From Pseudomonadota bacterium (GTDB lineage: Bacteria; Pseudomonadota; Alphaproteobacteria; Rhizobiales; Xanthobacteraceae), in assembly GCA_023442085.1 (NCBI GenBank), contig JAEZMT010000397.1, positions 1-10,035 of the forward strand: a stretch of DNA of 10,035 nt. The letters are read 5' to 3'. The stretch's first letter is position 1; each line of letters opens with the position of its first letter. Shown in pieces: positions 1-6,090 of this stretch. A model generated the notes under the pieces. That model saw only the letters and a program-made list of their open reading frames with translations, ran no database searches and was not told the origin of the DNA. The position numbers were made by a program, and so were the translations under genes.

Positions 1-824
1 AGCGGTTGGGCACGCGCCTCCTCCACCGCACCACGCGCACGCTGCACCTGACCAAGGCGGGCGAGCGCTATCTCGCCGCCTGCCGCGCCATCCTCGCCGA
101 ACTCGCGGAGGCGGATCAGCTCGCGGCCGGCGAGCGCACCGACCCGCGCGGGCTTCTCTCCCTCACCGCGCCTGTCACCTTCGGGCGGCTGCATGTGGCA
201 CCGCTGGTGGAGGACCTGCTGGAGGCGAACCCCAAGCTGGAGGCCCGTCTGCTGCTGGTGGATCGCGTGGTGAGCCTGATCGATGAAGGCCATGACGCGG
301 CGGTGCGCATCGGCCCCTTGCCGGATTCCAGCCTCGTCGCGACGCGGGTGGGGGAGGTGCGCCGCGTGGTCTGCGCCAGCCCCGCGTATCTCGCCGCCCA
401 TGGCGTGCCGCATGTGCCGGCGGACCTTGCCGGCCAACGCATCGTCTCCTTCTCCCAGATTACCGACAATGCCATCTGGAGCTTCGCGCCAGGCCCCGAC
501 GGCGGATCGCGCAAACAGGTGACGGTGCGCCCCCACTATGGGGTCAACGGCGCCGAGGCGGCGATCGATGCCGCCGTGCGGGGGCGCGGCATCACCCGCG
601 TGCTCTCCTATCAGGTGGAGGAGGCGGTGGCCGCCGGGCGCCTCGTGCTGCTGCTGGAGGCGTATGAAGGCCCGCCCCTGCCGGTCGCCATCGTCTATCC
701 CGAGGCGCGTCTGCCGGCGGCGAAGTTGCGCGCCTTCGTGACGTTCATCGTGCCACGTCTCAGGAGCCGGCTCGCCGCCTTGCCGGTGTCGTCAGCCTCC
801 AGACATCTCTCCGGTCGGGATTAA
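1..824 (+). CDS. LysR-family transcriptional regulator, N-terminus cut by window edge
   Basis: The reading frame is open from the first bases and ends at TAA 822-824. The first visible residues, RLGTRLLHRTTRTLHLTKAG, are the end of the LysR winged helix-turn-helix domain (second half of the recognition helix and the wing), so about 35-40 residues including the start lie outside the window. After a linker helix (AGERYLAACRAILAEL) comes a full effector-binding domain with the usual landmarks: PVTFGRLHVAPLVEDLL, a basic stretch GEVRRVVCASPAYLAAHGVP, and a late GRGITRVLSYQVEEAVAAGRL. This layout is typical of the large CrgA/DmlR-like LysR subgroup. Such proteins bind DNA as oligomers and respond to a small ligand, usually regulating a divergent neighbour, which here would lie to the left and is not visible. 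It converges on the dehalogenase gene. The family is certain; ligand and targets cannot be told. Confidence 0.95.
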   Translation, partial: RLGTRLLHRTTRTLHLTKAGERYLAACRAILAELAEADQLAAGERTDPRGLLSLTAPVTFGRLHVAPLVEDLLEANPKLEARLLLVDRVVSLIDEGHDAAVRIGPLPDSSLVATRVGEVRRVVCASPAYLAAHGVPHVPADLAGQRIVSFSQITDNAIWSFAPGPDGGSRKQVTVRPHYGVNGAEAAIDAAVRGRGITRVLSYQVEEAVAAGRLVLLLEAYEGPPLPVAIVYPEARLPAAKLRAFVTFIVPRLRSRLAALPVSSASRHLSGRD

Positions 825-827
825 GTT

Positions 828-850
828 GGCCCCGTTCCGGTGTCGGGGCC
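828..850. terminator. Hairpin between convergent genes, probable bidirectional terminator
   Basis: GGCCCCG at 828-834 pairs perfectly with CGGGGCC at 844-850 around a 9-base loop. It begins 3 bases after the LysR stop and lies 37 bases past the leftward dehalogenase stop. No T-run follows on the plus strand. On the minus strand the stem is followed by AACTTAAT, which is only weakly T-rich, so termination may need Rho or may be partial. Confidence 0.5.
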
Positions 851-887
851 TGCGTGACGCCCGAGCGCCGCCGCATTGGCCTCCGCG

Positions 888-1625
888 TCAGCCTTCCGTG
901 CGCAGGGCCACGAGCTCAGACAGGCTCGTCACCACCACATCCGGCGCATGGCCGAGAGCTTCTTCCTGCGTGCGCAGCGCACGGTAGAAGGTCGAAGCCG
1001 CCAAAGGCCCGGGCGCGGCCAGCTCGGCGGCGAGCGCCGCTTCCGGCACGCGCGAGATGCGGGCCACGTTGAAGCCGAACTTCTTCGCGCCGGCGATGTC
1101 GAAGCCGTTGGAGGACACGAACATGACCTCGCCGGGCGTCACGCCCAGCCGCTCCTCCACCAGCTCATAGGCGCGGGGATCCGGCTTGAAGCAGCGCTTG
1201 GCATCGACGCTGATCGTCTCTTCGATGAAGGGCGCCAGCGGCGAGTGGCCAACCAGCGCCTGCAGCATCGCGGGGCTGCCGTTGGAGAGGATGGCGCGAC
1301 GCACGCCCGTCAGCCCGGCCAGCGCCTCGGCGGCATCGGGATAGGCGGCGAGGCGGTTGTAGGCCTCGGCGATATCCTCGAACAATTGCTCCGCAGGCCT
1401 CAGCCCGAGGATGCCGAGCGTGTAGGTGAGGGCGCGGCGGGTGACGGACCAGAAGTCCTGATAATCCCCCATGAGCGAGCACAGCCAGCTGTATTCGAGC
1501 TGCTTCATCCGCCACACCTGGGTGAGGATCTCGCCATGGCCCGGAAAGGCCGCGTCCGTGACGGCGCTCACCGACTGCACATCGAACAGCGTGCCATAAG
1601 CATCGAACACATAGGCCCGGATCAT
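888..1625 (-). CDS. dhlB: (S)-2-haloacid dehalogenase, type II, HAD superfamily (DhlB-like)
   Basis: The protein hydrolyses L-2-haloalkanoic acids to D-2-hydroxyacids in the cytosol through an aspartyl-ester intermediate. With the start at 1625 (MIRAYVFDAYGTLFDVQ) it has 245 residues. The full type II residue set is visible: nucleophile Asp8, Thr12, halide-site Arg39, Ser114-Asn115 in LSNG, Lys147 in FKPDP, Tyr153, Ser171, Asn173 and Asp176 in VSSNGFD. This matches the numbering I recall for Xanthobacter autotrophicus DhlB, as do VWRMKQLEYSW and the AYNRL/YPDA segments. An in-frame ATG at 1634 adds three residues, but GGG directly abuts it, whereas 1625 has CGGGA about 8 bases upstream and gives the DhlB-like N-terminus. 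It is the last gene after a glutathione transferase and a TetR regulator, 42 bases behind the latter. The family is very sure; the natural substrate (chloroacetate, 2-chloropropionate or other) is not known. Confidence 0.9.
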   Translation of the reverse strand: MIRAYVFDAYGTLFDVQSVSAVTDAAFPGHGEILTQVWRMKQLEYSWLCSLMGDYQDFWSVTRRALTYTLGILGLRPAEQLFEDIAEAYNRLAAYPDAAEALAGLTGVRRAILSNGSPAMLQALVGHSPLAPFIEETISVDAKRCFKPDPRAYELVEERLGVTPGEVMFVSSNGFDIAGAKKFGFNVARISRVPEAALAAELAAPGPLAASTFYRALRTQEEALGHAPDVVVTSLSELVALRTEG

Positions 1626-1667
1626 GGGCGGCATCCCGACATGGAGGGGCTGGGATCGCGCACCGGA

Positions 1668-2267
1668 TCAGTCCGGCGCGCGCGGATCGAGGGCGGCGAG
1701 AGCGGGCTTCACCACCCCCTCCAGCAGGTCGCGGCCGGGGCGAAGGCGCGCCAGCACGCGCAGGCCGAGATGGACGCCGAGGAGCATGCGCGCCAGCTCC
1801 TGCGCCGGCTCCCGGTCCTGGATGGTGCCATCGGCGCGGCCGGCCTCGACGCGGCGGGTGAGGAAGGCTTCCACCTGGACGAGCGAGGCGAGCGCGGCAG
1901 CACGCAGCTCGGGGTCGTGCGGCCCCATCTCCACCGCCGCATTTACCACGAAGCAGCCCTTCATCTCCGGGTCGTCGATCGCCCGCTCCAGCGTCTCGCG
2001 GAAGAAGGCGGCGATGGCCTCGCGCGGGGAGATGTCCGGTGCTTCCAGGCGGCGGATGCGTTCCGCCATGCTGTGGCTGGCGTAGCGCTCCAGCGCCTTC
2101 TCATAGAGCGCGCGCTTGTCGCCGAAGGCGTTGTAGAGGCTGGCGCCGGTGAGACCCATGGAGGCGGCAAGATCGCGCACCGAGGTGGCCTCGTAGCCAC
2201 GGGTCCAGAAGCAGCGGAGCGCCGCGTCCAGTACCTCGCCCTCGTCGAACGCCCTCGGCCGCGCCAT
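1668..2267 (-). CDS. TetR/AcrR-family repressor, probably local regulator of the GST/dehalogenase locus
   Basis: This 199-residue protein has a TetR DNA-binding domain at about residues 8-55: VLDAALRCFWTRGYEATSVRDLAASMGLTGASLYNAFGDKRALYEKAL in outline, with the helix-turn-helix at roughly 28-47. The rest is a helical ligand/dimer domain. Its KGCFVVNAAVEMG segment puts Cys105 in the GC-x-x-x-N/K context where E. coli NemR has its electrophile-sensing Cys106 (from my memory of that protein). The NemR partner lysine seems to be Arg170 here (GVHLGLRVL), so NemR chemistry may not carry over. The only other cysteine is Cys19 in the DNA-binding domain. The gene lies 57 bases after the YfcG-like glutathione transferase and before the dehalogenase, all leftward, so it is probably co-transcribed and self-regulating. 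The start ATG has only a weak GGGG just upstream. The family is certain; the inducer is inferred. Confidence 0.93.
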   Translation of the reverse strand: MARPRAFDEGEVLDAALRCFWTRGYEATSVRDLAASMGLTGASLYNAFGDKRALYEKALERYASHSMAERIRRLEAPDISPREAIAAFFRETLERAIDDPEMKGCFVVNAAVEMGPHDPELRAAALASLVQVEAFLTRRVEAGRADGTIQDREPAQELARMLLGVHLGLRVLARLRPGRDLLEGVVKPALAALDPRAPD

Positions 2268-2324
2268 GGTCCCCGTCTTTCTGCCTCTATCTCTGGCACA
2301 GCGTAACCTGCGCCGGAGAAGGCG

Positions 2325-3023
2325 TCACCCGGCCGGCCGGGCGGTCTGGCCGAACAGGACCTTCTTGCCCTCTTCGGTCACCGTCGGCCGCTTGGTGAAG
2401 GGGTCGCCCTTGGCATAGGCGGCGATGGTCGCCGGCCGCGCCGCCAGCGCCTCGAACCAGCGCTTCAGGTTCGGGAAGTTGTCGAGGTCTTGCTGCTGGC
2501 GCTGGTGCGGCACGATCCAGGGATAGATCGCCATGTCGGCGATGGAATAGTCCTCGCCCGCCACGTTGGCGCTCTTGCCGAGGCGGGTGTCGAGCACCCC
2601 GTAGAGACGGTTCGTCTCCTTCACGTAGCGTTCCATGGCGTAGGCAATACGCTCCGGCGCATACTGGACGAAATGATGGTTCTGCCCGGCCATGGGGCCG
2701 AGCCCGCCGACCTGCCAGAACAGCCATTCCAGCACACTCTTGCGGCCGCGCACGTCGGTGGGAATGAAGCGGCCCGTCTTCTCCGCGAGATAGAGGAGGA
2801 TCGCGCCGGATTCGAAGATCGAAATGGGCGCCCCGCCGTCCGCCGGCGCATGGTCGACGATGGCCGGCATGCGGTTATTCGGGGCGATGGCGAGGAAATC
2901 GGGCTTGAACTGGTCGCCGGCGCTGATGTCAACCGGGATGATCTTATAGTCTAGGCCTGCTTCTTCCAGAAACAGCGTGATCTTGTGGCCATTCGGGGTT
3001 GGCCAATAATGCAGGTCGATCAT
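2325..3023 (-). CDS. yfcG: Glutathione transferase, Nu class (YfcG-like), possible disulfide-bond reductase
   Basis: The 232-residue protein is two-domain: a thioredoxin-like N-domain (about 1-85) and an all-helical C-domain (about 95-205). It opens with MIDLHYWPTPNGHKITLFLEE. Thr9 and Asn11 are the glutathione-contact residues of the YfcG/Ure2p-like group, which lacks the usual catalytic Tyr or Ser. The cis-proline is Pro53 in MPAIVD; Glu71-Ser72 (IFESGAILLYLAEKTG) form the gamma-glutamyl site; YSIADMA near 159-165 is the N-capping box. LFWQVGGLGPMAGQNHHF closely matches E. coli YfcG as I recall it. Family members reduce disulfides or hydroperoxides with glutathione and may conjugate electrophiles. 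The start is supported by AGAGGGA at 3033-3039, 9 bases upstream. It is first gene of the probable GST-TetR-dehalogenase operon. Physiological substrate unknown. Confidence 0.93.
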   Translation of the reverse strand: MIDLHYWPTPNGHKITLFLEEAGLDYKIIPVDISAGDQFKPDFLAIAPNNRMPAIVDHAPADGGAPISIFESGAILLYLAEKTGRFIPTDVRGRKSVLEWLFWQVGGLGPMAGQNHHFVQYAPERIAYAMERYVKETNRLYGVLDTRLGKSANVAGEDYSIADMAIYPWIVPHQRQQQDLDNFPNLKRWFEALAARPATIAAYAKGDPFTKRPTVTEEGKKVLFGQTARPAG

Positions 3024-3032
3024 GCGGGATCA

Positions 3033-3039
3033 TCCCTCT
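3033..3039 (-). promoter_or_regulatory. Ribosome binding site of the YfcG-like gene
   Basis: AGAGGGA on the minus strand, 9 bases before the ATG at 3021-3023. It fixes the start at MIDLHYW, which is also where homologues start. Confidence 0.6.
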
Positions 3040-3109
3040 ACTAGCGTTCATGCGAACTTAGATCGCGCAGAACGCATTTTCCGATGCCGACAGCTTGCGC
3101 AGCCATCTG

Positions 3110-3119
3110 ATGCATGCAT
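3110..3119. promoter_or_regulatory. 10-base perfect palindrome overlapping the -10 box (second operator candidate)
   Basis: ATGCATGCAT reads the same on both strands. It overlaps the edge of the leftward -10 box (3118-3123) and the predicted start point. It may be a protein-binding site or a chance self-complementary run. A looser repeat, GTTC-ATGC-GAAC, lies at 3046-3057 in the leader. Confidence 0.3.
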
Positions 3120-3145
3120 TCTATATCAGTCGTTCTAAAACGCAA
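3118..3145 (-). promoter_or_regulatory. Predicted promoter of the GST-TetR-dehalogenase operon
   Basis: Read on the minus strand, a -35 box TTGCGT (3145-3140) and a -10 box TAGAAT (3123-3118) are separated by 16 bases. The -10 box has 5 of 6 consensus bases. Transcription would start near 3111, giving a leader of about 90 bases. The -35 box falls in the upstream region of the divergent glutathione transferase gene, so the two genes share control DNA. I could not place an equally good promoter for the rightward gene; TTGCGC at 3095-3100 with TTCTAT at 3119-3124 (18 bases) is the best guess. Confidence 0.5.
3131..3142. promoter_or_regulatory. Candidate repressor operator (CGTT-N4-AACG) inside the promoter spacer
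   Basis: CGTT at 3131-3134 and AACG at 3139-3142 form an inverted repeat around CTAA. It lies between the -35 and -10 boxes of the leftward promoter, touching the -35 box. This is a typical place for a TetR-family operator, but the arms are only 4 bases, so it may be chance. Confidence 0.35.
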
Positions 3146-3169
3146 TGCGCCGCTTCGGCGTCTGCCAGC

Positions 3170-3175
3170 GAAGGG
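3170..3175 (+). promoter_or_regulatory. Ribosome binding site selecting the GTG start at 3184
   Basis: GAAGGG with an 8-base spacer to GTG 3184-3186. The alternative ATG at 3145 has no purine-rich sequence at proper distance: the bases before it are TTCTAAAACGCA. Confidence 0.55.
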
Positions 3176-3183
3176 TGGTCCCG

Positions 3184-3888
3184 GTGATCCGCTTCTATTT
3201 TCATCCCACGCCCAACCCGGCGAAAGTCGCGCTCTTCCTGGAGGAGACGGGACTTCCCTACGAGATCGTGCCCGTCGACACGGCCAAGGGCGAGCAGCAC
3301 GATCCGGCGTTCCGCGCCATCAATCCCAACGGGAAGGTGCCGGCCATCGTCGATACGGAGGGGCCGGGTGGCGGCGAGGCGCGGGTGTTCGATTCCACGG
3401 CCATTCTCCTCTATCTGGCGGAAAAGACGGGCTGCTTCGGCGGTGACCCGAAGGACCGGCCGGAATTGCTCTCCTGGCTGCTGTTCATCGCCAGTGGGCT
3501 CGGGCCATTTTCCGGCCAGGCGGTTCACTTCCAGCACGCGGCGCCTGAAGGCCTCGGCTATGCCGTGAACCGCTACCGGCGCGAGGCGGAGCGACATTAT
3601 CAGGTGCTCGACGACCTGCTGGCGACCCGCCCCTATGTCACCGGCAAAGACTACACGATCGCCGACATGTCGCTTTGGGGCTGGGTGCTTCGGGCCGGGC
3701 GAGTTCTGAAAGGCGAGGAGGATCCGTTGGCGCGGTTTCCCAACATGAAGCGGTGGTTTGCCGAGATCGACGCGCGCCCCGCCGCCGCCCGCGCTCGCGA
3801 GGTGGGCAAGGACCACAGCTTCAAGCCCATGGGCGACGAGGAATCGCGCAAGGCGCTCTTCCCCTCCAATTACCCGCCGGCGGCTTAA
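3184..3888 (+). CDS. Second glutathione transferase family protein (Ure2p/YfcG-like), GTG start
   Basis: From GTG 3184 the protein has 234 residues and starts VIRFYFHPTPNPAKVALFLEE, lining up residue for residue with the leftward paralogue. GAAGGG at 3170-3175 lies 8 bases before this GTG. An ATG at 3145 is in frame but would add 13 residues (MRRFGVCQRRVVP) outside the fold, so I prefer the GTG. Visible features: Thr9 and Asn11, cis-Pro53 in VPAIVD, Asp70-Ser71 in VFDSTAILLYLAEKTG where the paralogue has Glu-Ser, and the N-capping box YTIADMS near 157-163. The C-domain spans about 93-205 with a short tail. The likely activity is glutathione-dependent, either reductive or conjugating; substrate unknown. 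It is divergent from the GST-TetR-dehalogenase operon and shares its control region. Its stop is only 3 bases from the stop of the convergent hydrolase gene, with no room for a separate terminator. Confidence 0.92.
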   Translation: MIRFYFHPTPNPAKVALFLEETGLPYEIVPVDTAKGEQHDPAFRAINPNGKVPAIVDTEGPGGGEARVFDSTAILLYLAEKTGCFGGDPKDRPELLSWLLFIASGLGPFSGQAVHFQHAAPEGLGYAVNRYRREAERHYQVLDDLLATRPYVTGKDYTIADMSLWGWVLRAGRVLKGEEDPLARFPNMKRWFAEIDARPAAARAREVGKDHSFKPMGDEESRKALFPSNYPPAA

Positions 3889-3891
3889 GGC

Positions 3892-6090
3892 TCACGCCTC
3901 AACCCGGATGCCTACGTCGCCCTGCCGGCTGATCACGGACAGGGCGGCTGTGGCGTCCACCCGCTCCACCTTCACGTCGATCCGCCCGTCTGCGACGGCG
4001 AGGCCGGTGAGGGTGAGAGTGTTGAGGAATTCGGGCAGCATGGGACGCTCGAACACCGCGCGCCGCTCGGCCACGTCGAAGCTGAGGCCCAAGGACGCCT
4101 GGAGGAGAGCGAGCGGCGCCGCCGCTGCCCAGGCTTGCGGTGCGCAGGCGACCGGATAGCCCACAGGCCCCCGATTGCGCTGGCGGGCGAAGCCGCAGAA
4201 CAGTTCAGGGATGCGCCGCAGGTCGAAATAGACGGAGGCGCGGAACAGCCCCTCGAAGATGCGCGCCGCCTCGGCCCGGAAGCCATATCGGGCGAGGCCC
4301 ATCGCCACCACGGCGTTATCGTGGGGCCACACCGAGCCATTGTGATAGCTCATGGGATTGAAGCGCGCCTCGCCTGCCGCGAGCGTCCGCACGCCCCAGC
4401 CGGAGAACGAACTGGTGTCCATCAGGCTCGCCGCTACCGCTTCCGCCCGCTCGGGCAAGGCGATGCCGGAGAAAAGGGCGTGCCCGGCATTCGATGTGCG
4501 CACCCGGCAGGGCGCCTTGTCGCCATCGAGCGCCAGCACATACGTGCCCAAAGCCGGATCGAAGAAGGCGGCGTCGAATGCTGTCCGCAAGTCCCGCGCC
4601 CGCGCTCCGTAGGCCTCCGCTGCAGCCGGTTCGCCCAGCGCGCGGGCGATGGCGGCGGCCGCATTCCACGCGGCATAGGCATAGCCCTGCACTTCGACGA
4701 GCGCGATGGGGCCCTTGGCCAGCCGACCATCCGCGTGGAAGATGCTGTCGTGGCTGTCCTTCCACCCCTGGTTCACCAGCCCGTCGCCGCGCCGGCGGCC
4801 ATATTCGATGAAGCCGTCGCCATCCCGGTCGCCGTGCTCACGCATCCAGCCCAGCGCCGCATCGAGAGACGGCCACAGCTGCCGCACCGTCTCGATGTCG
4901 CCGGTGCGCTCGAGATAAGCGCCGGCCAGCATCACGAACAGCGGGGTGGAATCGATGCTGCCGTAGTAGCGACGGAACGGAACCTCCCCGAGTTCCGCCA
5001 TCTCGCCGAAGCGCACCTCGTGCAGGATCTTTCCGGGCTCGGCATCCGCCTCGGGATCAAAGGTGTTGGCCTGATTGGCGGCGAGATGTAGCAGCACGCC
5101 GCGCGCCAGCGAGGGCGTCAGCCATAGGGTCTCGAAAGCCGTAATCAGGGCGTCGCGCCCGAACACGGTCGAGAACCAGGGCACGCCCGCGTAAGGGTAC
5201 GGGCCTTCCGGCAGATTGGTGATGAGCACGTTGAGGTCGCTCACCGCCCGCCGCAATCCCTCATTGAAATGATCGTTGGAGGAGGACACTCCCGCCGAGC
5301 GCGCCGTTCGCGCCCGCATGTCGGCCCGGATGTCCTTGAGGCCGAGCCGGAACGCCTGCCGCGCATCACGCTCCGACTCAACACCGTCGCAGCGGATTTC
5401 CGCGAAGATCACGAGGCCTTCGCCGGGCTTCAGCGTGAGCCGGTAGAGGGCGCGATCAGCCTTCAGGAGGGTGGGCTTGGGGAAAAATGAGAGGCGCGTG
5501 GTCCGGGTGCGCGCATCAAGGCCGCGATAGGAGAGGCCGACGTGGCTTTCGCCCAAGTCCGGCGCCGCGATGCGGCCGCGCTTCGCCCGATAGGAGCCGC
5601 GCACCTCGAAAAGGTCCACAAAATCGGCGTCGAAGAACAGGCCGATCTCGAAGGTTCTGGTCTCGCCGTCGAAATTGCGAATGGAGAGGCACTCGTGGCA
5701 CGCCCCGCGAAACAGGAAGCGTGACCGGCGCAAATGGATGAGGTCGTGCGCCAGTTCGGAGTGGTCGCCGCGGGCCGGAAGGTCTGGATTGGTGAGGTCG
5801 CAGCTCAGCGTGGCGTTGTCATCGCGAACCGTGGAGCCGAGCAGCAGGGGGCGCACGCCATCGATGGTGAGGAAGAATTGCGACAGGTGCCGGGTGTCGC
5901 GATGGAACAGGCCGTGATTGCTGGCAAGCCCGGGCACGGCATCGCCATGCGCGTCGAACACGGCGAACGTGTCGTCGTGCTTGAGCGTGCGGGGCACCGC
6001 CTCGATCTGCGAGGCGGTGGCGGCGATGGCATAGCCCGGTTCCTGCGGGTCTGCGGCAGCGGCGCGGGCCGCGGCATCAGATGGAGGCAT
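3892..6090 (-). CDS. Amylo-alpha-1,6-glucosidase / glycogen-debranching-like glycoside hydrolase
   Basis: The 732-residue protein has two parts. Residues about 35-230 form the N-terminal beta-rich domain of the debranching-like group (TFAVFDAHGDAVPG, GLFHRDTRHLSQF, IDGVRPLLL). Residues about 270-680 form an (alpha/alpha)6-barrel catalytic domain with motifs PWFSTVFGRDALITA (304-318), YYGSIDST (375-382), GWKDSHDS (442-449) and YHNGSVWPHDN (582-592). Likely acidic catalytic residues are Asp313, Asp380, Asp445, Asp448 and Asp591; I cannot say which pair acts. No signal peptide is seen, so it is probably cytosolic. It lacks the 4-alpha-glucanotransferase half of eukaryotic debranching enzymes. 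It starts inside the end of the glycosyltransferase gene (14-base overlap), with GGGAG 5 bases before its ATG. True glycogen debranching is doubtful because no glycogen genes are nearby; hydrolysis of a small glucoside or oligosaccharide is equally possible. Confidence 0.9.
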   Translation of the reverse strand: MPPSDAAARAAAADPQEPGYAIAATASQIEAVPRTLKHDDTFAVFDAHGDAVPGLASNHGLFHRDTRHLSQFFLTIDGVRPLLLGSTVRDDNATLSCDLTNPDLPARGDHSELAHDLIHLRRSRFLFRGACHECLSIRNFDGETRTFEIGLFFDADFVDLFEVRGSYRAKRGRIAAPDLGESHVGLSYRGLDARTRTTRLSFFPKPTLLKADRALYRLTLKPGEGLVIFAEIRCDGVESERDARQAFRLGLKDIRADMRARTARSAGVSSSNDHFNEGLRRAVSDLNVLITNLPEGPYPYAGVPWFSTVFGRDALITAFETLWLTPSLARGVLLHLAANQANTFDPEADAEPGKILHEVRFGEMAELGEVPFRRYYGSIDSTPLFVMLAGAYLERTGDIETVRQLWPSLDAALGWMREHGDRDGDGFIEYGRRRGDGLVNQGWKDSHDSIFHADGRLAKGPIALVEVQGYAYAAWNAAAAIARALGEPAAAEAYGARARDLRTAFDAAFFDPALGTYVLALDGDKAPCRVRTSNAGHALFSGIALPERAEAVAASLMDTSSFSGWGVRTLAAGEARFNPMSYHNGSVWPHDNAVVAMGLARYGFRAEAARIFEGLFRASVYFDLRRIPELFCGFARQRNRGPVGYPVACAPQAWAAAAPLALLQASLGLSFDVAERRAVFERPMLPEFLNTLTLTGLAVADGRIDVKVERVDATAALSVISRQGDVGIRVEA

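Noticed and set aside
876..2306. A 476-codon open frame on the plus strand covering the dehalogenase and TetR genes
   Set aside because: It is antisense to two genes with clear family motifs, and its own translation is Arg/His/Gly-rich with no recognisable fold. Long antisense frames are common at this GC content.
3051..3062. A 12-base word, TGCGAACTTAGA, shared by the GST control region and the recA SOS region (7387-7398)
   Set aside because: I considered an SOS box for the GST genes, but GAAC-N7-GAAC is not present there. A 12-base match between two sites in 10 kb is expected by chance a few times.
4135..5091. A 318-codon plus-strand frame inside the hydrolase gene
   Set aside because: It is antisense to the (alpha/alpha)6 catalytic domain, with low-complexity composition typical of GC-rich shadow frames.
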